Counted from the stretch's first letter, positions 48,701 through 63,700 are shown. The stretch: DNA of 64,000 nt from Achatina immaculata (GCA_009760885.1 CM019691.1:32054814-32118813), one strand, 5' to 3'. Numbers and translations: made by a program. The notes: generated by a model from the letters alone, not told the origin.

Positions 48701-51700
48701 AAGTTATGAAGATTGAAAACAATATTTTATTATATTAACTTTGCAGTAAAAAATACAGACAACCAAAAATTACTTTAAATAACAAGCTAGAAACAGTTTA
48801 AATAAGACGACCGTCAAAAACGGCATATTTGCCTCTCAGCCAACAGCACATGGAAACCGGAAAACAGATTTTCCCGTCTTTGGCCCAGGAAGTGTTAATC
48901 TTATTATAAAATTCTTTTATATTTATAAAAACTTTTCTGTAATGTGTGACATTTTTAATATTATAAATAGTTTGTAAAATATATTGACAGTACAAATACA
49001 TAATTTTTAAATATGAATTTATTAATATTTGTATTATGTACTTTTTGTTACTATTAATTTGTTATTTGAATTGTTATGTAAAAGTATGTACATGCTTTGC
49101 TTTATGTGCTAAATTCAAAGACATACAACAAGCAGCCATCAGACTCAGTAGCTGTGCAGCCGTTAGCAAAGCCAATGACATTCAAAGAGCGCTGTTATGC
49201 ACGCAAGCATCGAACTTTCTTGGTACGTAATGTGGACAAGGTCCGCAACCAACGCAACCCGGTCCAGGATTTTCCCATCATAGCAAAGGAAGAAATGAAT
49301 GCAGTTGACTGTGGCAGGATCAGTATGTTGAATTCTGGTGAGTGATTGTGTAACCTCATCTAAATGGCTGTCAGATTCATATTTCATGCAGCTCCCATAT
49401 GTAACAGATTTGAATGTTGTTTTTTTTTTTCTAATTTCTGCCTACGTTATAACCAGCTGTTGTCTCGCATACACAGTGTTGCATCATTTTTTCTCTTAAC
49501 CACAGTTTTGTAATAAAAAGTACTTATAAATCGGTGTATTTTTCCAGGAAATGACATAGTGCCTATTCTTAGCGTTTACAGTAGTTGAAAATAATTTCTT
49601 GAGATAGACTTTTGTCATGCCTTGGATTAAGTGTTTGCTCACCTTTTTTTGTGCATCAGATAATGGAAAGTTTAGAACTTTTCAGGTCCTCTGTGGTCCC
49701 ATAATGTTTTCAGAAGATCATCCAATAAAATATTCAGCTTCGAAAAGGAAAATGACTGAGAGTTTGATAAGCAACTGTCTGGCCACAAGAAGATGGCACC
49801 TCAGTACTTTTGAAGACAACCTTGACTCTTAGTCAAATTAAACAGTTCAGTAAAGTTTAATGAGTAACTGTCTGGCCACAAGAAGTTGGCACCTCAGTAC
49901 TTTTGAAGACAACTTTGACTCTTAGTCAAATTCAACTGTTCAGTAAAGTTCCTTTGTATTTGTATTATTTACTTTAACTTGATGATGGTTCCCATTTAAC
50001 ATATTTAGTTCCATCAGATAAAAGCATTGAAATAGTGATAAGAATAGCAGAATTATTTGTAGTGGTTACTGAAACTGTGGGGGGGGGGGAGGGTTATTTA
50101 GTAAACTGTTGCCTAGTAGGACAAGTTTTATATTCAAGTCAGATCAGGCTTTAAATAAAGTCAGATGTATCTATCATTTCAGATCTGATGCTAGCCCACC
50201 TAAATGAAAGATCTGTGAAAACAAGGTAAGCACATTTTGCATGTGTATGTTTTGGATGGTAAAAAAAATGTATAAAGTAGGGAAAAAGTAGGAAGAGCTT
50301 TATTACTTATGACTACAAGTTGTGACATTTTGGCATGATCTTTAATCATACAAACATATACAGGATAAAGAATTAGAGAGAGGAGATGAATCCTGTGTTA
50401 ACAAAAATAAACAAATAAAATGAATAGAGCACTTAGCTTGAAAGAATATGTAGCTTTTTTGACGCTCGTTCAGGAATGCCTAGCTTGAAAGAATATGCAG
50501 CGTTTCTGACATTCCTTCAGAAATGCGCCCGTTGCTGCGTTCAAAATGTGCTCGTCCAGAAATGTACAGAAATGTGCATGGTGAAGCGTAGAGAATGTTT
50601 AAATAGAGACTTGTGATAGGTGGATCATAACTGAGGGTAATGTTGTGTAACAAGTGAGAAGGGAGTGGAGCTTAATGGAGAGGGATTATGATTGTGGAAG
50701 AGGAGAATGTTATGTGTAGCTGAATAACGTGTTCAAGCTGTGTGATTCCAGCGTCCCATATTCCTGAATGCAGTATGATTAAGGCTCAAGCCAAAATGTC
50801 ACAACTTTGTGGTCGTTAAGTAATAAACCTGTTCCTACTTTTTTCCTGGTTTATACATTTTGGTATCACAGCTTTACTGCAGTGCTTCATATATAGTTGT
50901 ATACTTATACACTAATTATTCTGTTTTGGATGGTAAGATGAGTTGGTGATGGATAAAGATATATGGCTTTGCTGAGCACAAACACTTTATATGGGTTAGT
51001 TAAATATGAATATTTTTATTTTTGGTCACAATTTTATGACTTGTGTGCAGGGGTGAAGACAGTGTCTTATTTATCAGTCAGCAACCCAGAGTTGATATGC
51101 TAGCATTAGGGTTGGCAAACCATAGCTGACCAATAGCCTGTCCCATCTCTCTCTGTTGGTACCTCCAGTAAAAGGACTAGCCTGGCTAACAGCCCTTGCT
51201 TTTTAAACTCTACTCAGGGACTGGGAAAAAAAAGGGGCCAGTAACCCACAGTGCTGTATCTCAGCACCTTCAGTGCATCAGCTGCAGAATGCTTGTAGTT
51301 CCAGGCAGATAGAACTGGAAGCAAGTTATCTTTGTACATAGATAATACTTATTTTACACTGACATCTCTCTCCATCTGTTAACAGAAAAAGGACTATTTT
51401 CCGTTGTTTGTAGGAAAAAGAAAGGGTTTTAACATTCCTTAATTTTTTTTTTAAATGCAGACCTATTTTATTCATTTAAAATTAGGCATTTTTTTTTTTT
51501 TTGTTGGCTGTTCAAAAATAAAAAAATTGTGTACTGTTTAAGTGAAACATTCCTGAGTGTGAATTAAATGAAAGTAGATAAGATTTGCCACAAAAAAAAA
51601 AAAATTGAAGGCAAAGACACAGTGACATCAGAGAATCATCATCATCGTCTTTCATTCCCTTGAGAGCTTAGGCCACAGATAAAGGCTCTCTAGTCATCCC

Positions 51701-54700
51701 TGTACTGGAATTATTCTCTGCTTCCTTCCATGTGTATCCTTTGTTTCTGAAAACTGTCATAATTTCTCTTCTCCAGGAAAATCTAGGTCTTCCTTGTTTT
51801 CTGTTTCGTTGAGGATTCCATGTCTGTGCTGGTGTTGGGTTTTCTCAGAGTGTGGCCAATCCATCTCCATTTCCTAGACATGATTTGTAGGTTCATAGGT
51901 TCTTGTCTGCCCTTTCTCAGACCTCCTCATTCCTGATCTTGTCCTGCCATTTAATGTTTAAAATCCTCCTCAAGCAGTAGTTCATGAGTGTTTTTATCGT
52001 CTGATGTATTGTCTTGGTCATAACCCATGTCTCCGAACCATATAACAGGACAGTCTTTATGTTTGTATTGAAAAGCCTAAGTTTCGTTCTTGTTTTGATG
52101 TTCTTAGATGACCATATTTTGTTAAGTTCGATAAATACTATCCCGGCCTTGGTTATTCTAGCTTTAGCATCCTTTTCTGTTCCCTCATATTTATCCACTA
52201 AATATGTGAAACACTCTACTTCCTCAGTTGACACTCCCTTGATTACTATGAGGCTGTTGCCTGCTCTATTACTTTTCATTATCTTTGTGTTTTTTTTTCT
52301 GTTAATATATAGTCCCATTTTAGCTGAATTCTTGCTTAAGATCTGAAGTTTCTCTTGCATTTGTGCCAAAGTGTCACATCATTTGCGAAGTCAAGGTCTT
52401 CCAATTGGTTCCACAATGTCCGTTGTATCCCATTTTTATCCCTTGTGTGATAGTTTTCATGATCCAATCATCAGAGAATGGAAGGTTGAAAAAGAATGAT
52501 AAAGTTTCAAACTCCAAACACTAGCAGGATTCACATGCTAGACATCACCAACACCAACCACTCAGTCTTGAAACATCCTGTATGCTTTGCGTGTAAGTTC
52601 TGCCGTTTTATGTTCTTTCCTCGCTGTGTGTAAGCCATGGTGTTTCTTGATATTGAGTAACAAAGTCAGGCTTTCAGATTGAGCACGAGTATTTTATTGA
52701 GCCGTATTGAGATTTTAATTTTGTTGAAGTACACCTTTTGGAAACATTACATTTATTTCTTTTGACATGTCACTGTAATAGGCTGGCGGCATATGCTAAA
52801 GACAATCCAGAAATGGCTAAGCGTCACCAGCTTGCACAGATTTTTGACAAAATGCTCACAGAGCTTCTATCATTGAAAGGTAAAACCATGCATCTCAGTC
52901 CTGTGTTAAATTCCTGGTACTCATTAAGTTTAGCTTGTAATTTTATAAATTAATTGTTAATTAGTTAACATTTAGTGTAGAATTATTCTTTTTAATTGAA
53001 AATTTTAAAAATATTTTATAATAGTGCCTGTAATTTGTGAAGCAAGGTGTCTCAGCCTTATCTGCACATGAGCACTTTTTTTTTTTTTTTGGGCATGATT
53101 CTCTCTATGGCCCTTGGTTTGTCACTTTCCACAATGTTTATATCTTTTAATTATGAGCTTCGAAATTCATCTCTGCTGACACTTTGATGCCTATGTTATC
53201 TTACTCCTGTTCATAATGTGAATTTTATTGAGTTTCTCATTCTTTTATTTCAGCATCACATATTATTATCTTCTCCTCTTTCATTGTAAATGATTCAGAA
53301 CTTGAGGAAAAAAAGAAATGTAAATTCATATTGTTGCTTCTCACCAGATGAAGATGGCTCAAGCCTAGTGGTGCCTCTTATGTCAGTGCCATCCCGCAAG
53401 AAGCAGCCTCAGTATTATCAAGTGGTGAAGGAGCCCATTGACTTGTCCATGATAAAGCAGAGAGTGAAGACTGGATATTATGACCACTTAAGCTCCTTCA
53501 ATTCAGACCTTATGCTGCTGTTCAGCAATGTAGAGGTAGTTATATTGTAGATTGTGAAGTTTGTAGTATGTTCCATACTGGTCTAATAACAAAAACTTTA
53601 ATGGTGGCGTGGGTGGTTGGCCCTGGCACCTCTCTTTCCTGGTTGGTTGTTGCTGATAGGAATGACACCATACATCAGTTTCGACTGTCGCATGACCATG
53701 ACTTGTCACTGTGGATATATCCTGATTTTTTTTTTCCCTGGTTACTGCACACTTGCTGACACACTCCTGTCTTTGGCAGACCTGGTTGTTCCTGACTGGT
53801 TCTCAGTTATTACCGCTTGATCCTGTGATGCATTGTGCACCCAGGCCCAATCAATCACTTCTCGTTTCTCAGCTCGGAGTTGGGAACGGCCAGGGTGGAG
53901 TTAATAAGTAACTAAAATCTCTTATAAATTTTACAATATCTATTATAAGCAGCAATTAAAGTGTTCAAGCAGTTCATGTATGATACACTTATCCAACCTT
54001 TATTGATTTCACCTTCTAAAAAGCATTTAGAAGAAAAACTATATCATTTTCATTCTTTCAGCTGTACTGTGGTCCAAAATCAGATATGGGGCAGGTGATT
54101 CTGAAGTTGAGACGGGTCTTGAACTGTGTGAAAACAGATGTAGCAAATCAAATAGATGAACTTCTTGGCCCAAACACAACCAGATCATACATGGACTCAG
54201 AACTGGAGAGGCTGGAACAGGTTTCCCGTAGAGGTATAATGTCATTTGTTTTTTTCTTTAGTATTGTGTGTCCTCATCAGTGTATGTACAGTGGCATCTT
54301 TGATAGGATGCTTAGAAATGTTTAATATTACTTGAATGTAAGAAGAGGACAGTCATAGTACACTGTCTTATAATGCAGTGACAGAGGGTTGTAGACATGC
54401 TACAGCTATGCTTTGGTCAAACCAGCAGAAAATGAAGTATCTGACGCACATGTATTACTAAAACTGCCACAGATATTGGAGAATGTGTGTATGCAAGACA
54501 AGGTGCACCAGAGTACATTTTGCTCATGGCTGTACGTTAGCCACCAAGGGAGACATTGCTGGTGCTTCCACATTTTAAAATGATCAGCTTCTATAAATTT
54601 GGTACACACTCCTAGCCCTGCTGCCTTTGTTCCCTTAATAGATGCCTGCTGTCAGTTTTCAGCAATACTGATGGAGTGTATTGCTCATTATTGTATGATC

Positions 54701-57700
54701 CAGAACTCACTCCCTTCACATTAGATGCCAGCTCTCTGATCACTGTGCTACTCTCATGCTCATTCATCTTACTAGAAGAATTCTTTATTCACTGCTTGCC
54801 ATATTTTTCTGTGCTGTTGATGCTGAAGATTGATGACAGCAAATCCCCACCATTTCCAGTTTGTTGATGGTAAACTTTAGTAAGTGTTGAAATGTAGAAA
54901 ATGTTTCTTTCCCTTTATATCATCATCTCCTCACATGGTCTAGCCCATAGCTTTTTTCAAGTCTTACTGTAATTTTTCTAAAATAAACAATGTTTTTTGT
55001 TGTATCCACATTAGCTTAGCTATCCTGTTTGACCTGTTTTTAAAATAATTTAAAGGCTTTCACTAAGTTCAAAGAGTTAGTTATGAGACTGAAAACTTGT
55101 CAAGATATTAGAAGTTAATTTCAGTGTTATATTTGATGCCTCTTTATTCTTCATAGGTCACCATGAGCCAGAGGAAGACATTATCAGATGTATCTGTGGT
55201 GTGACTAGAGATGAGGGACTCATGCTGCAGTGTGAAAAGTGCATGGTATGTCTGCTACAGTTTGCCAGTATTATCTGTTAGGGCTGATTTGATTGGGGGA
55301 GGTAGAGAAGTCTGCATCAGAAGGATTAGTGGTTGCCAAGGTGTAAAAATTAGAACATAGTCCCTGTCCTACCAGTCCATGGTGCTCTCAGAACCAGGCT
55401 ATTACATAACATGCTCCGGTATATGGGGGTAGAGATTTACATATTTCCCTCTGTGATGGACTTTCTTCATAGACCCATTTCCAGGTGCCATTTCAGGAAT
55501 CCGAGTTATGTAGCAAACTCCCCATCTGACATGATACATGTGTTTTAAGATCTAACCATGGGCTCTTCAGCAAAAAACTATTTTTGAACATACATTTTCT
55601 CAGTCATCTAGACAAGGAGGCCGCCTCCATGAATCTCATTATCAGCATGGGTTCTTCATGTATGCCTCACAGTTTTCCTTCTGTGCTCTTTTCTTGTAGT
55701 CAGGATTAGACTGTTAAGTCTCTGTGGAGAGTACAGGTTCATGTGATGTGTTCTGAGTCTGGAGACCATTTTGACACATGTGCAGAGTGGGGTTTTGGGC
55801 CACCTTCAGTTTGCAACAAAGAACTCAGTTTCATTGAAATTACAATCCAGGCATCATGATATCTCACATTTGAAAGTAAATTTTCTTTCCTGTGTTCTTA
55901 AAATTACCTTGCTGTTGTATTATTTTTGTCAGTTAAAAAGATTTCTTTTACAAAACTGAAGCTTAGTGAGTGACAGTTTGCTATTGTTATGAATGTTCAT
56001 ATTAATGAGTAAAGCATTTGTGTTTGAATATGAATGTGTTATCGCTCACAGAGATGGCAGCACTGTGACTGTGTTCGAGCAAGTGGAAAAGAGGAACATT
56101 ATCTTTGTGATCGTTGTGAGCCTCGATACTACGATCCTGTAAGTTTCAGCACAGCATGATGGGTACTTTGTGTACAACAGTTAAAGAGAAATCATTTTAT
56201 CTTGTTTACAGAAATGACTGTTTTTAGAATATCTTTTCTGTCTTATGCGTGTGGTAGTGTAAAGCTTAGTGCTGATTATGAGTGTTCTAATGTGCTGCTT
56301 CATTATCATGTTGTCTTAGCAACCAGGGACATGTAGAGCAGAGATTAAGGTTCTCTGTTTCACCTCTGTCACTCCCCTGGGAACAACTGTATTAAGAACA
56401 TGCTTATCTTAACATAGTCTTAGTGAGACAGGGGACATAGGTCTGTTTGCTTAACATATATCTGCAGAGATCAGTGTGTCTCAGAAATAGGGGAGCGTAT
56501 TCAAATATGTGCCTATGCACCATGTTAGGAGAACATTATCCTGTTTTCTTGCACTTGCTGTAGAAAAGAGCAGAGCCATGGAAAATGAGCAAAGCAAGCT
56601 GCTTTCATTATTGTCAGTTGTTACCATAATGAGAGAGATGAACAGAGAGAGAAATGGAGGGAAAGACGGAAAGAGATGAGACAAAGAAAGATAGACAGAA
56701 TAAATTAGTATAAATATCCATGAAGTCACTGATCTATTTCTTCCTTCTTCCCTTTTTTTTTTTTTATTTCTTTTTTGAAATAAATGTTAATATCTTGGCT
56801 TTTTTTCCTAGTATGTAATGTACTTTTTGACTGTTGTTTCCCCCTGGGAACAACTGTGCTAAGAACACACTTATCTCAGCATAGTGTTTGTGAGACAGGG
56901 AACATAGATCTGTTTGCTTAAAAACTCTGACTTACTTCTGTAGCCCAGAGACTTGTAGCAGTCAACACTGGTTGTAACTGTTATTTTTGTAAAATGTAAT
57001 GTCAGGTTGGTGGATGGATGGGGACATGGAGATTGACGACAGAAATGAGGAAAATCTGGTGTGAAACCAGTGAATCCAGGACGTGACAAGCCTATGGGTC
57101 TTTACAACAGTGGCTATCAGAATGATGTAAATAAAACAGAGCCAGCAGACTATAGGTAGCGAGGAATGGATATTATTGAGGCACTCATCAGATTCCTCAT
57201 CCCAAAGTCGTAGTGTCTCTGTGGAACTGTCCCAAAGCCATCTGGTCAGCCATCGTTGCATGCTGGATTTGACATGGAGAAGGGGCTTAAGTACAGCCAC
57301 CAGAGGGTGGAAAACAGTTTTGGCCAGGTCAGCACACTCCACTATCTTCATGGCAGTCCGAACAAGACCACAGTCTGCCCTAGCAAGGAAAGGTGCTGAA
57401 GTTGGAGGTATCCAGCCAAAAGGTGCATCGCAAAAATCAGGGTACCACACATTATTGCTGTGCATATGAAGAAGAAGTCTGTTGTTCCGAATTTTTCTGT
57501 CTTGTTTCTTTTTGTATGCAAAATATAAGATTTGAAATATCACCAAGTCTATTCTGTAACTGAATAAATCTGCTCCCACCTTCGAAAAAGAGAAAAACAA
57601 AAGAAATTATCTTTCTTGTTTCCAGGAGATCTTGTTGGTCCCACAACCACCCGATGCTCTTGCGGACTGTACTCACTACATGACCCTTGTCAAAGATGAT

Positions 57701-60700
57701 GTGCAATATGCAGTGGGAGACTGTGTGTATGTCATGAGGGATTGCAAGCGAACATCCACGGGCACGCCCTTGCGTGCATCCCATCGACTGATGGCCTCTG
57801 TCAACCCAGACAAGCTGGACATTTTTAGGTTGGAGCAGCTATGGAAGGATCCCAAGTAAGCTTAATGTAGTACACGGAACAAAGTTCTTCTCATTTTGTG
57901 TTGTCCCCTTTCAGAAGTCCACAGTTTTGGCCTGCAACTTCTATCATAAGTTCTACAAATTCTCATTTGTCTGTAACTTCACAAAATGATCTTGGCTGTT
58001 GTTGCACACTGGAACAGCCTGAGCCATATATATTATATGACCATCTATTTTTTTTTGTCATCATGTGATGTATACGAAAGTTGCAAAGAAGCACAGTTGT
58101 TACTTGAATTATTTGATCACTGATGTATACAGATAAATAATGCAGACTGTAAATATTGCATGTCCTGCAGATGTTCTTAGACACATATAATCCATGACAC
58201 AGTATGAGGATTAATTCTGTTTTTTAAAAAAAAAAATGAGTAAATTAACCTATTATGAACCAAAGTGGTGTATCCAAGAAAATGAAGGATATTTACCTGC
58301 AGCACATGGCATATCTGAGTATACCATATACACCTGTCTGTGAATTAGTGAAAAGCAAATTACTTCCTTGAAAACAGTCGACTTTTGAAAGAATTGAGAG
58401 GGAGCAAATAAAAAGCTATGATGCAAGCAACAAAATTTGGTGTGACCTAGATCATCTATTTCTGAATGCAGATTGGTCCTTTAATTCTTCCAGTGTTCAG
58501 ATTGAGCAGAGGGGATTGTAAAGATGTAAGATTTGTTGTAAGTCAGAATTAAAAAGTATTTTACTGTAATATATTGTAGTGTGGTCCTTAAATCTTATTT
58601 CAGAAATGAAAGATTTGCTAGTGGAACTCCTTACCTCAGACCTCAAGAAACTTTTCATGAACCCACTCGCAAGTTCTACCACAATGAAGTATGTTAAGTG
58701 TACTGTGCCTAGAACAAAATGTGATGTATTTGAAACACTTTGCTACAGAACTTTATGACAGCACATATATCTGTTTAGTTAGTAACAGACTACAAGTAAC
58801 AGTCTGTAGCACATTTATCTGTTTAGTTAGTAACAGACTACAAGTAGCAGTCTGTAGCACTTATATCTGTTTAGTTAGTAACAGACTACAAGTAGTAGTC
58901 TGTAGCACATTTATCTGTTTAGTTAGTAACAGACTACAAGTAGCAGTCTGTAGCACTTATCTGTTTAGTTAGTAACAGACTACAAGTAACAGTCAGTAGT
59001 ACATTTAAGAGAAATTAAATTTTGGATAACCATAATATAATGGAGTAGAAAGACTGGTTTAGAAAAGTATAGCAGTCTTTTTGACTGGTGGCTAGCCATG
59101 GCCAGTCGAGACCATGGTCAACCTTCCCATGGTGCTCCAAGAAGCAGGCAGTTGTATTTCTCAAACTTAGCCAACAGGGAAGTAGAAAGACGTCCATGTT
59201 GGTGGTGAATGCAAAAAATCTGGATTCTTGAGTTCACTCCCAGAATTTAAGGAAGCTGCTTTCACTGGCTCTCCATTCAGTTCTGCATTTCTGTATCTTC
59301 ATCCCAGTTTCAGTCACAGGGAGATATAGAACAGAGTACAATATAGTTAACAGGGAGATATAGAATAGAGTACATTATAGTTAACAGGGAGATTATAGAA
59401 CAGAGTACATTATAGTTAACAGGGAGATATAGCTCAGAACACATTACATTTAACAGGGAGATATAGAAGAGAGTACATTACAGTTAACAGGGAGATGTAG
59501 AAGAGAGTACATTATAGTTAACAGGGTGATATAGAAAAGAGTGTATTACAGTTAACAGGGATATAGCAGAGAACTCTTTACAGTTAACAAAGATATAGCA
59601 GAGAATTCTTTACAGTTGAAAGGAAGAAAAAACAGCAGAAATTCTTGTTTCAGAAGTTGCTTACAGAAAGAAAGCATGGAGGATTTTTTCTTGTTTTGTG
59701 CTCTTTTTTATGTTAGTCCACCATATCATATATATTTTGATCTGTATCATTTAGGAGATATTAAAATATCTAATAATCAAATTCAGAAAGCTTGTAAATC
59801 ATGTTGAGCCATAAGCAAAATCTCAAGTGTAATTCTAAGTGCAAAGTCATATGTTTTTGTTTTTCTAATTTTTAACATGTATATCTTCTGTAAAAATTAC
59901 ATTTGATTTATAATTTCTCAGACGTGAGTACATTTGGAAAGTAAACTTAAACTTATTGTGTTCTTCATAAAACTTGCATGTTTCCTCATCAGCTTTTTCG
60001 CACACCAAATCTTGAGATTATTCCCATGGAGTTAATCATGGGTAAATGTGTGGTGATGGATCCAGGAACTTATGTGAAGGGTCGACCGAAAGGAATGAAA
60101 GAGCAGGATATCTATATCTGTGAATATAGAGTGGACAAGACAGCACATCTCTTTCACAAGATTCAGAAAATATGGTTTGTACAGATGTCACAATATGAGT
60201 TTTTATATTAAAGCTTTTTTTTTTTTTTTAAGTTTTAATTATATTTTTAAACATGTGCTCAATAAATTCTCTCAAGTTTATAAGATTGAGTATAGAGTCC
60301 TTATCGTGTTCCATCACAGTAACAAGAAACTTCTACCCAGTTGTCTCTTGTTACATGACCAGGTGGAGATATGAGCTTTTTTCTTTCTCCTTAAACATGC
60401 AGCATGTTACTTCTCCCTGGACCAAGATCCACACCTTTTTGTATCATACACACAGTATACTTCTCAGAAAGGAGCAGTGCTTTAAAAGTGTGCCACTACT
60501 CAAAGAAGGTTAACATAGAAATCTCCAAACCTCCAGAATATGAATAAAAAACTCATAAAGTTGGTTAATTATGATCATTATCATCAATGTCTTCCAGACA
60601 AATGTACAGGTGCTGTGACCTCCTCCATGCCATATAATTCTGAGCACAGCAGTCGATGACACCGTTTTTACATTTAAATGATATTTCCTCCTATGAGCTT

Positions 60701-63700
60701 AACATGATACTCAGATCTGGCATCACTAGATTTTGCAGTGAGTCCCTTCATGTTTGTCCAGTCAAGTATTTGTCCAGCAGCTATTTTAGGTAAAGTCTCT
60801 GATACAGCCCTACCAGCTGGTCTGCAGTGGGTTTTTTTCCTTCTGGCATCAATACAAAGCAGAAATGCCAGCTTACTTGCTGCTGTCTCTTTCCTTACAG
60901 TTTAACAATCATATTTTGCACTATAATTGTCCTAAATTGTTTTAAACGACCTTACCTCATGATTTACTTATTTAAATAAAACAGTTAAGAAAATATCATT
61001 GCTACATAGACCTACTGGGTACATGTAATTCTTGGTAACTGTTTCAATGAGTTGACAAAATTCCATTTAAACTACAGTATTTGAATTAGATATTTTCTTA
61101 GTAATTAATTTTATACAGCAGGCGTTTTATTGTAGCTATTATTGTTATTATGTCATAATAGCCTTTTTTGTTGTTGTTCAAGAAGACCCTATTCATTATT
61201 ATTCATAAACATTATTGCTTGTGTATAATCTTTTATTTGTCACATGAGGGCTGAATGATTTCATTATTTATCCAGGTAATTCACTACATTTTGTTACATA
61301 AGTGATGTCTGTTTAAGAAAAATGATTGAAGACAATGAGCTCATCTGTTAAGCCAGCCAACTGTGAGGAGCCTAACATGGCTTTATTGTTCAGAGCAGGT
61401 GAGAGTACATGGCAATGAAGTGGCAGATAGGCTTTCTGGGCAGGCTAAAATAAATGGCAGGCTGAGATTGAACAAGGCCATGTTGGAAAGACTGCAGGAA
61501 AATGAGGAGCAGTAATGGAAGAACAATGTAATTTTGAAGCGATTACTGGAACTAGGACAAATTAAAGGTGTTGGTAGGAAATCTGAATTGTGCGGCAGAA
61601 AATGCATCATTAAAAAAAAGCAACACTTGATGGGAACTATTAGTGAACGTGCTTTTGGATGGATGCTGTGGAGCATATATAGGGCTGTCCTGAATGCAGT
61701 GATAACAGAGTCAGATTTTGAACCTTTGAAAATTTAAGTTAGAAGACAATCCCCTCTATACAAAATTCCTTGAATATTATGTGTCATACATAATAAAAAT
61801 TAAAATTACTTGTGTTAAAATTACACATCTTGAATTTGTTGTTTGTGAAAGTCTTCATCATCATCATTCATTCATTCATTTGCATTGGCTTTCATTTCTT
61901 TTTTTTTAAAATTCAAATTCTCTCAATCAGGTATCCCATCAACACAAGCAGGTTCTGTTTTGACTGGTTTGACACAAAACTCACCATCAAGAGAACTTAC
62001 TTGGTAAGGCACACCTTCTGAATGAGCATGTGTTTTGGAAGTATTTCTGTCCTTTCATGCAAGAGAATTTAAACATTAAGTATGGTATCTGGTGAATGTT
62101 TTAGTGGTTAGGGTAACTGTCTTTCATGGGGAGGTTGCTAGTTCCCCATTCATCCAGCTGTAAAATTGAGTACCTGGGTCCCTAGAGTTGGGGAATGAAA
62201 GATGGCCAGGTATGTTGCTGACTGCATAACTATTATTGTATTACGACAGGTCATATAAAATATGGACACTAATGACATATTTTTTTTTGGTTTCATCTAG
62301 TATATTTTTATTTTACACTCAACATAGTCATTGAGTCAGTTTAGGTAAATTACTTCCAGATGTAATTTTGAGATTAAGTGCTTACTGAAAACTTGATATC
62401 ATAAGTTAGATAATTTTCACATTTAGTGCCGAGGTACTTAATTTTTTTTTCCTGGAATGTCATCTAAAACTAAAAAACATGAACCATCAGGAGTTTGTAA
62501 TTCATTGTCAGAGAACAATCCACAATTACTTCCTGATAACTGAAGTAATTAATCATAATTTACAGGTGTCACATTTGTTTGCAATAAGTTGCAAAAAAAA
62601 AAAATTCATCTTTTTCCAGGTTTTCCACCTGTCATATCCATAATTATTAAAATAGAATGTACATATAGATTGCTTCTATTGTGTCTTTTTATAGACACTT
62701 CTGTCTTTTTTCTGATGACAGTGTATATATATTAGGCAGTTGTTCTCATAAGTTAACATATTGTTTTGTCTGGAATGGAAGTAATGCTGACAACTTACTT
62801 ATGTTGATATATCTTATGGAGTTTATATAGATATGCTCATTGTGTTCTATCCCATTGAGGTGGAGAAATTTAAGTCCTCTTTTCCTTTTCAGGGTTTTAG
62901 GTGCTCATTTTAAATCTAGAGCCTGCCATCAGAGTAAAGTTAGGTTTTTTTTTTTTTTTGTCTCTGGTTTATGCAACACTGTAGCTTCTTCTCAAGATTC
63001 TGATCCTCCAGTCAACCTTGGTTACTTTGGTCTGCAGAAGTTGGATGCTGGTGGAGTTCTAATTTTATGGAGTACATCACCTGTGGTGCATGGATATTCA
63101 TTTGTTTCAGATATCTTGAATCATTAAAGATTTTTTTTTTTTAATGGTCAGCAGTAACAACCAGTTTTTAATTGGAAACAGGAAGATCTGTTGGTGGCCC
63201 ATCTGGTGGTTGGTCAAGTTCAGTTTTCTTTCTTTTTTTTTTTTAACCCAGTTATCAGTATTGATTTTGTATGATGGTTTCATTTCTAATTTAGTATGAT
63301 GGTTTCATTTCTGTCTAATTTAGTATGATGGTTTCATTTCTGTCTAATTTTGTATGATGGTTTCATTTCTGTCTAATTTAGTATGATGGTTTCATTCCTG
63401 TCTAATTTAGTATGATGGTTTCATTTCTGTCTAATTTAGTATGATGGTTTCATTTGTGTCTAATTTAGCATGATGGTTTCATTCCTGTCTAATTTAGTAT
63501 GACGGTTTCTTTTTTTTCGGTCTAATTTAGTATGATGGTTTCATTTCTAATTTAGTATGATGGTTTCATTTCTGTCTAATTTAGATGGCAGTTGAATTAT
63601 GTTTGTTCTCTCCCCCCCCTCTAAAAAAAATTTAAAAAAAACATCAGTGTTCCTCTTCACTTTCACTACAGGGCCGCAAAAGACATTTGATCACTATGTA

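Larger units (their letters stand above)
50226..52781. other. Intron 15, 2.6 kb
   Basis: Holds the unclassified inverted-repeat insertion, a dispersed repeat (51076-51335) and an RTE-like fragment (51625-52470). The rest is AT-rich. Confidence 0.6.
58689..59992. other. Intron 22, 1.3 kb
   Basis: Carries the 48-bp and 33-35-bp minisatellites. 59020-59310 may be a diverged copy of the dispersed repeat at 18225/51076, since the following array unit resembles that repeat's last block (ACAGGGAGATAGAAC). Confidence 0.5.

Noticed and set aside
49660..49685. 26-nt candidate microexon (DNGKFRTFQ) in intron 14
   Set aside because: Entry phase fits but it exits in phase 0, whereas exon 15 needs phase 1. 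Direct joining of exons 14 and 15 matches the human alignment.
56962..57600. 212-codon open frame on the minus strand
   Set aside because: No recognisable family, irregular composition, and it lies next to and across repeats in an intron of the host gene; it has no homology support.
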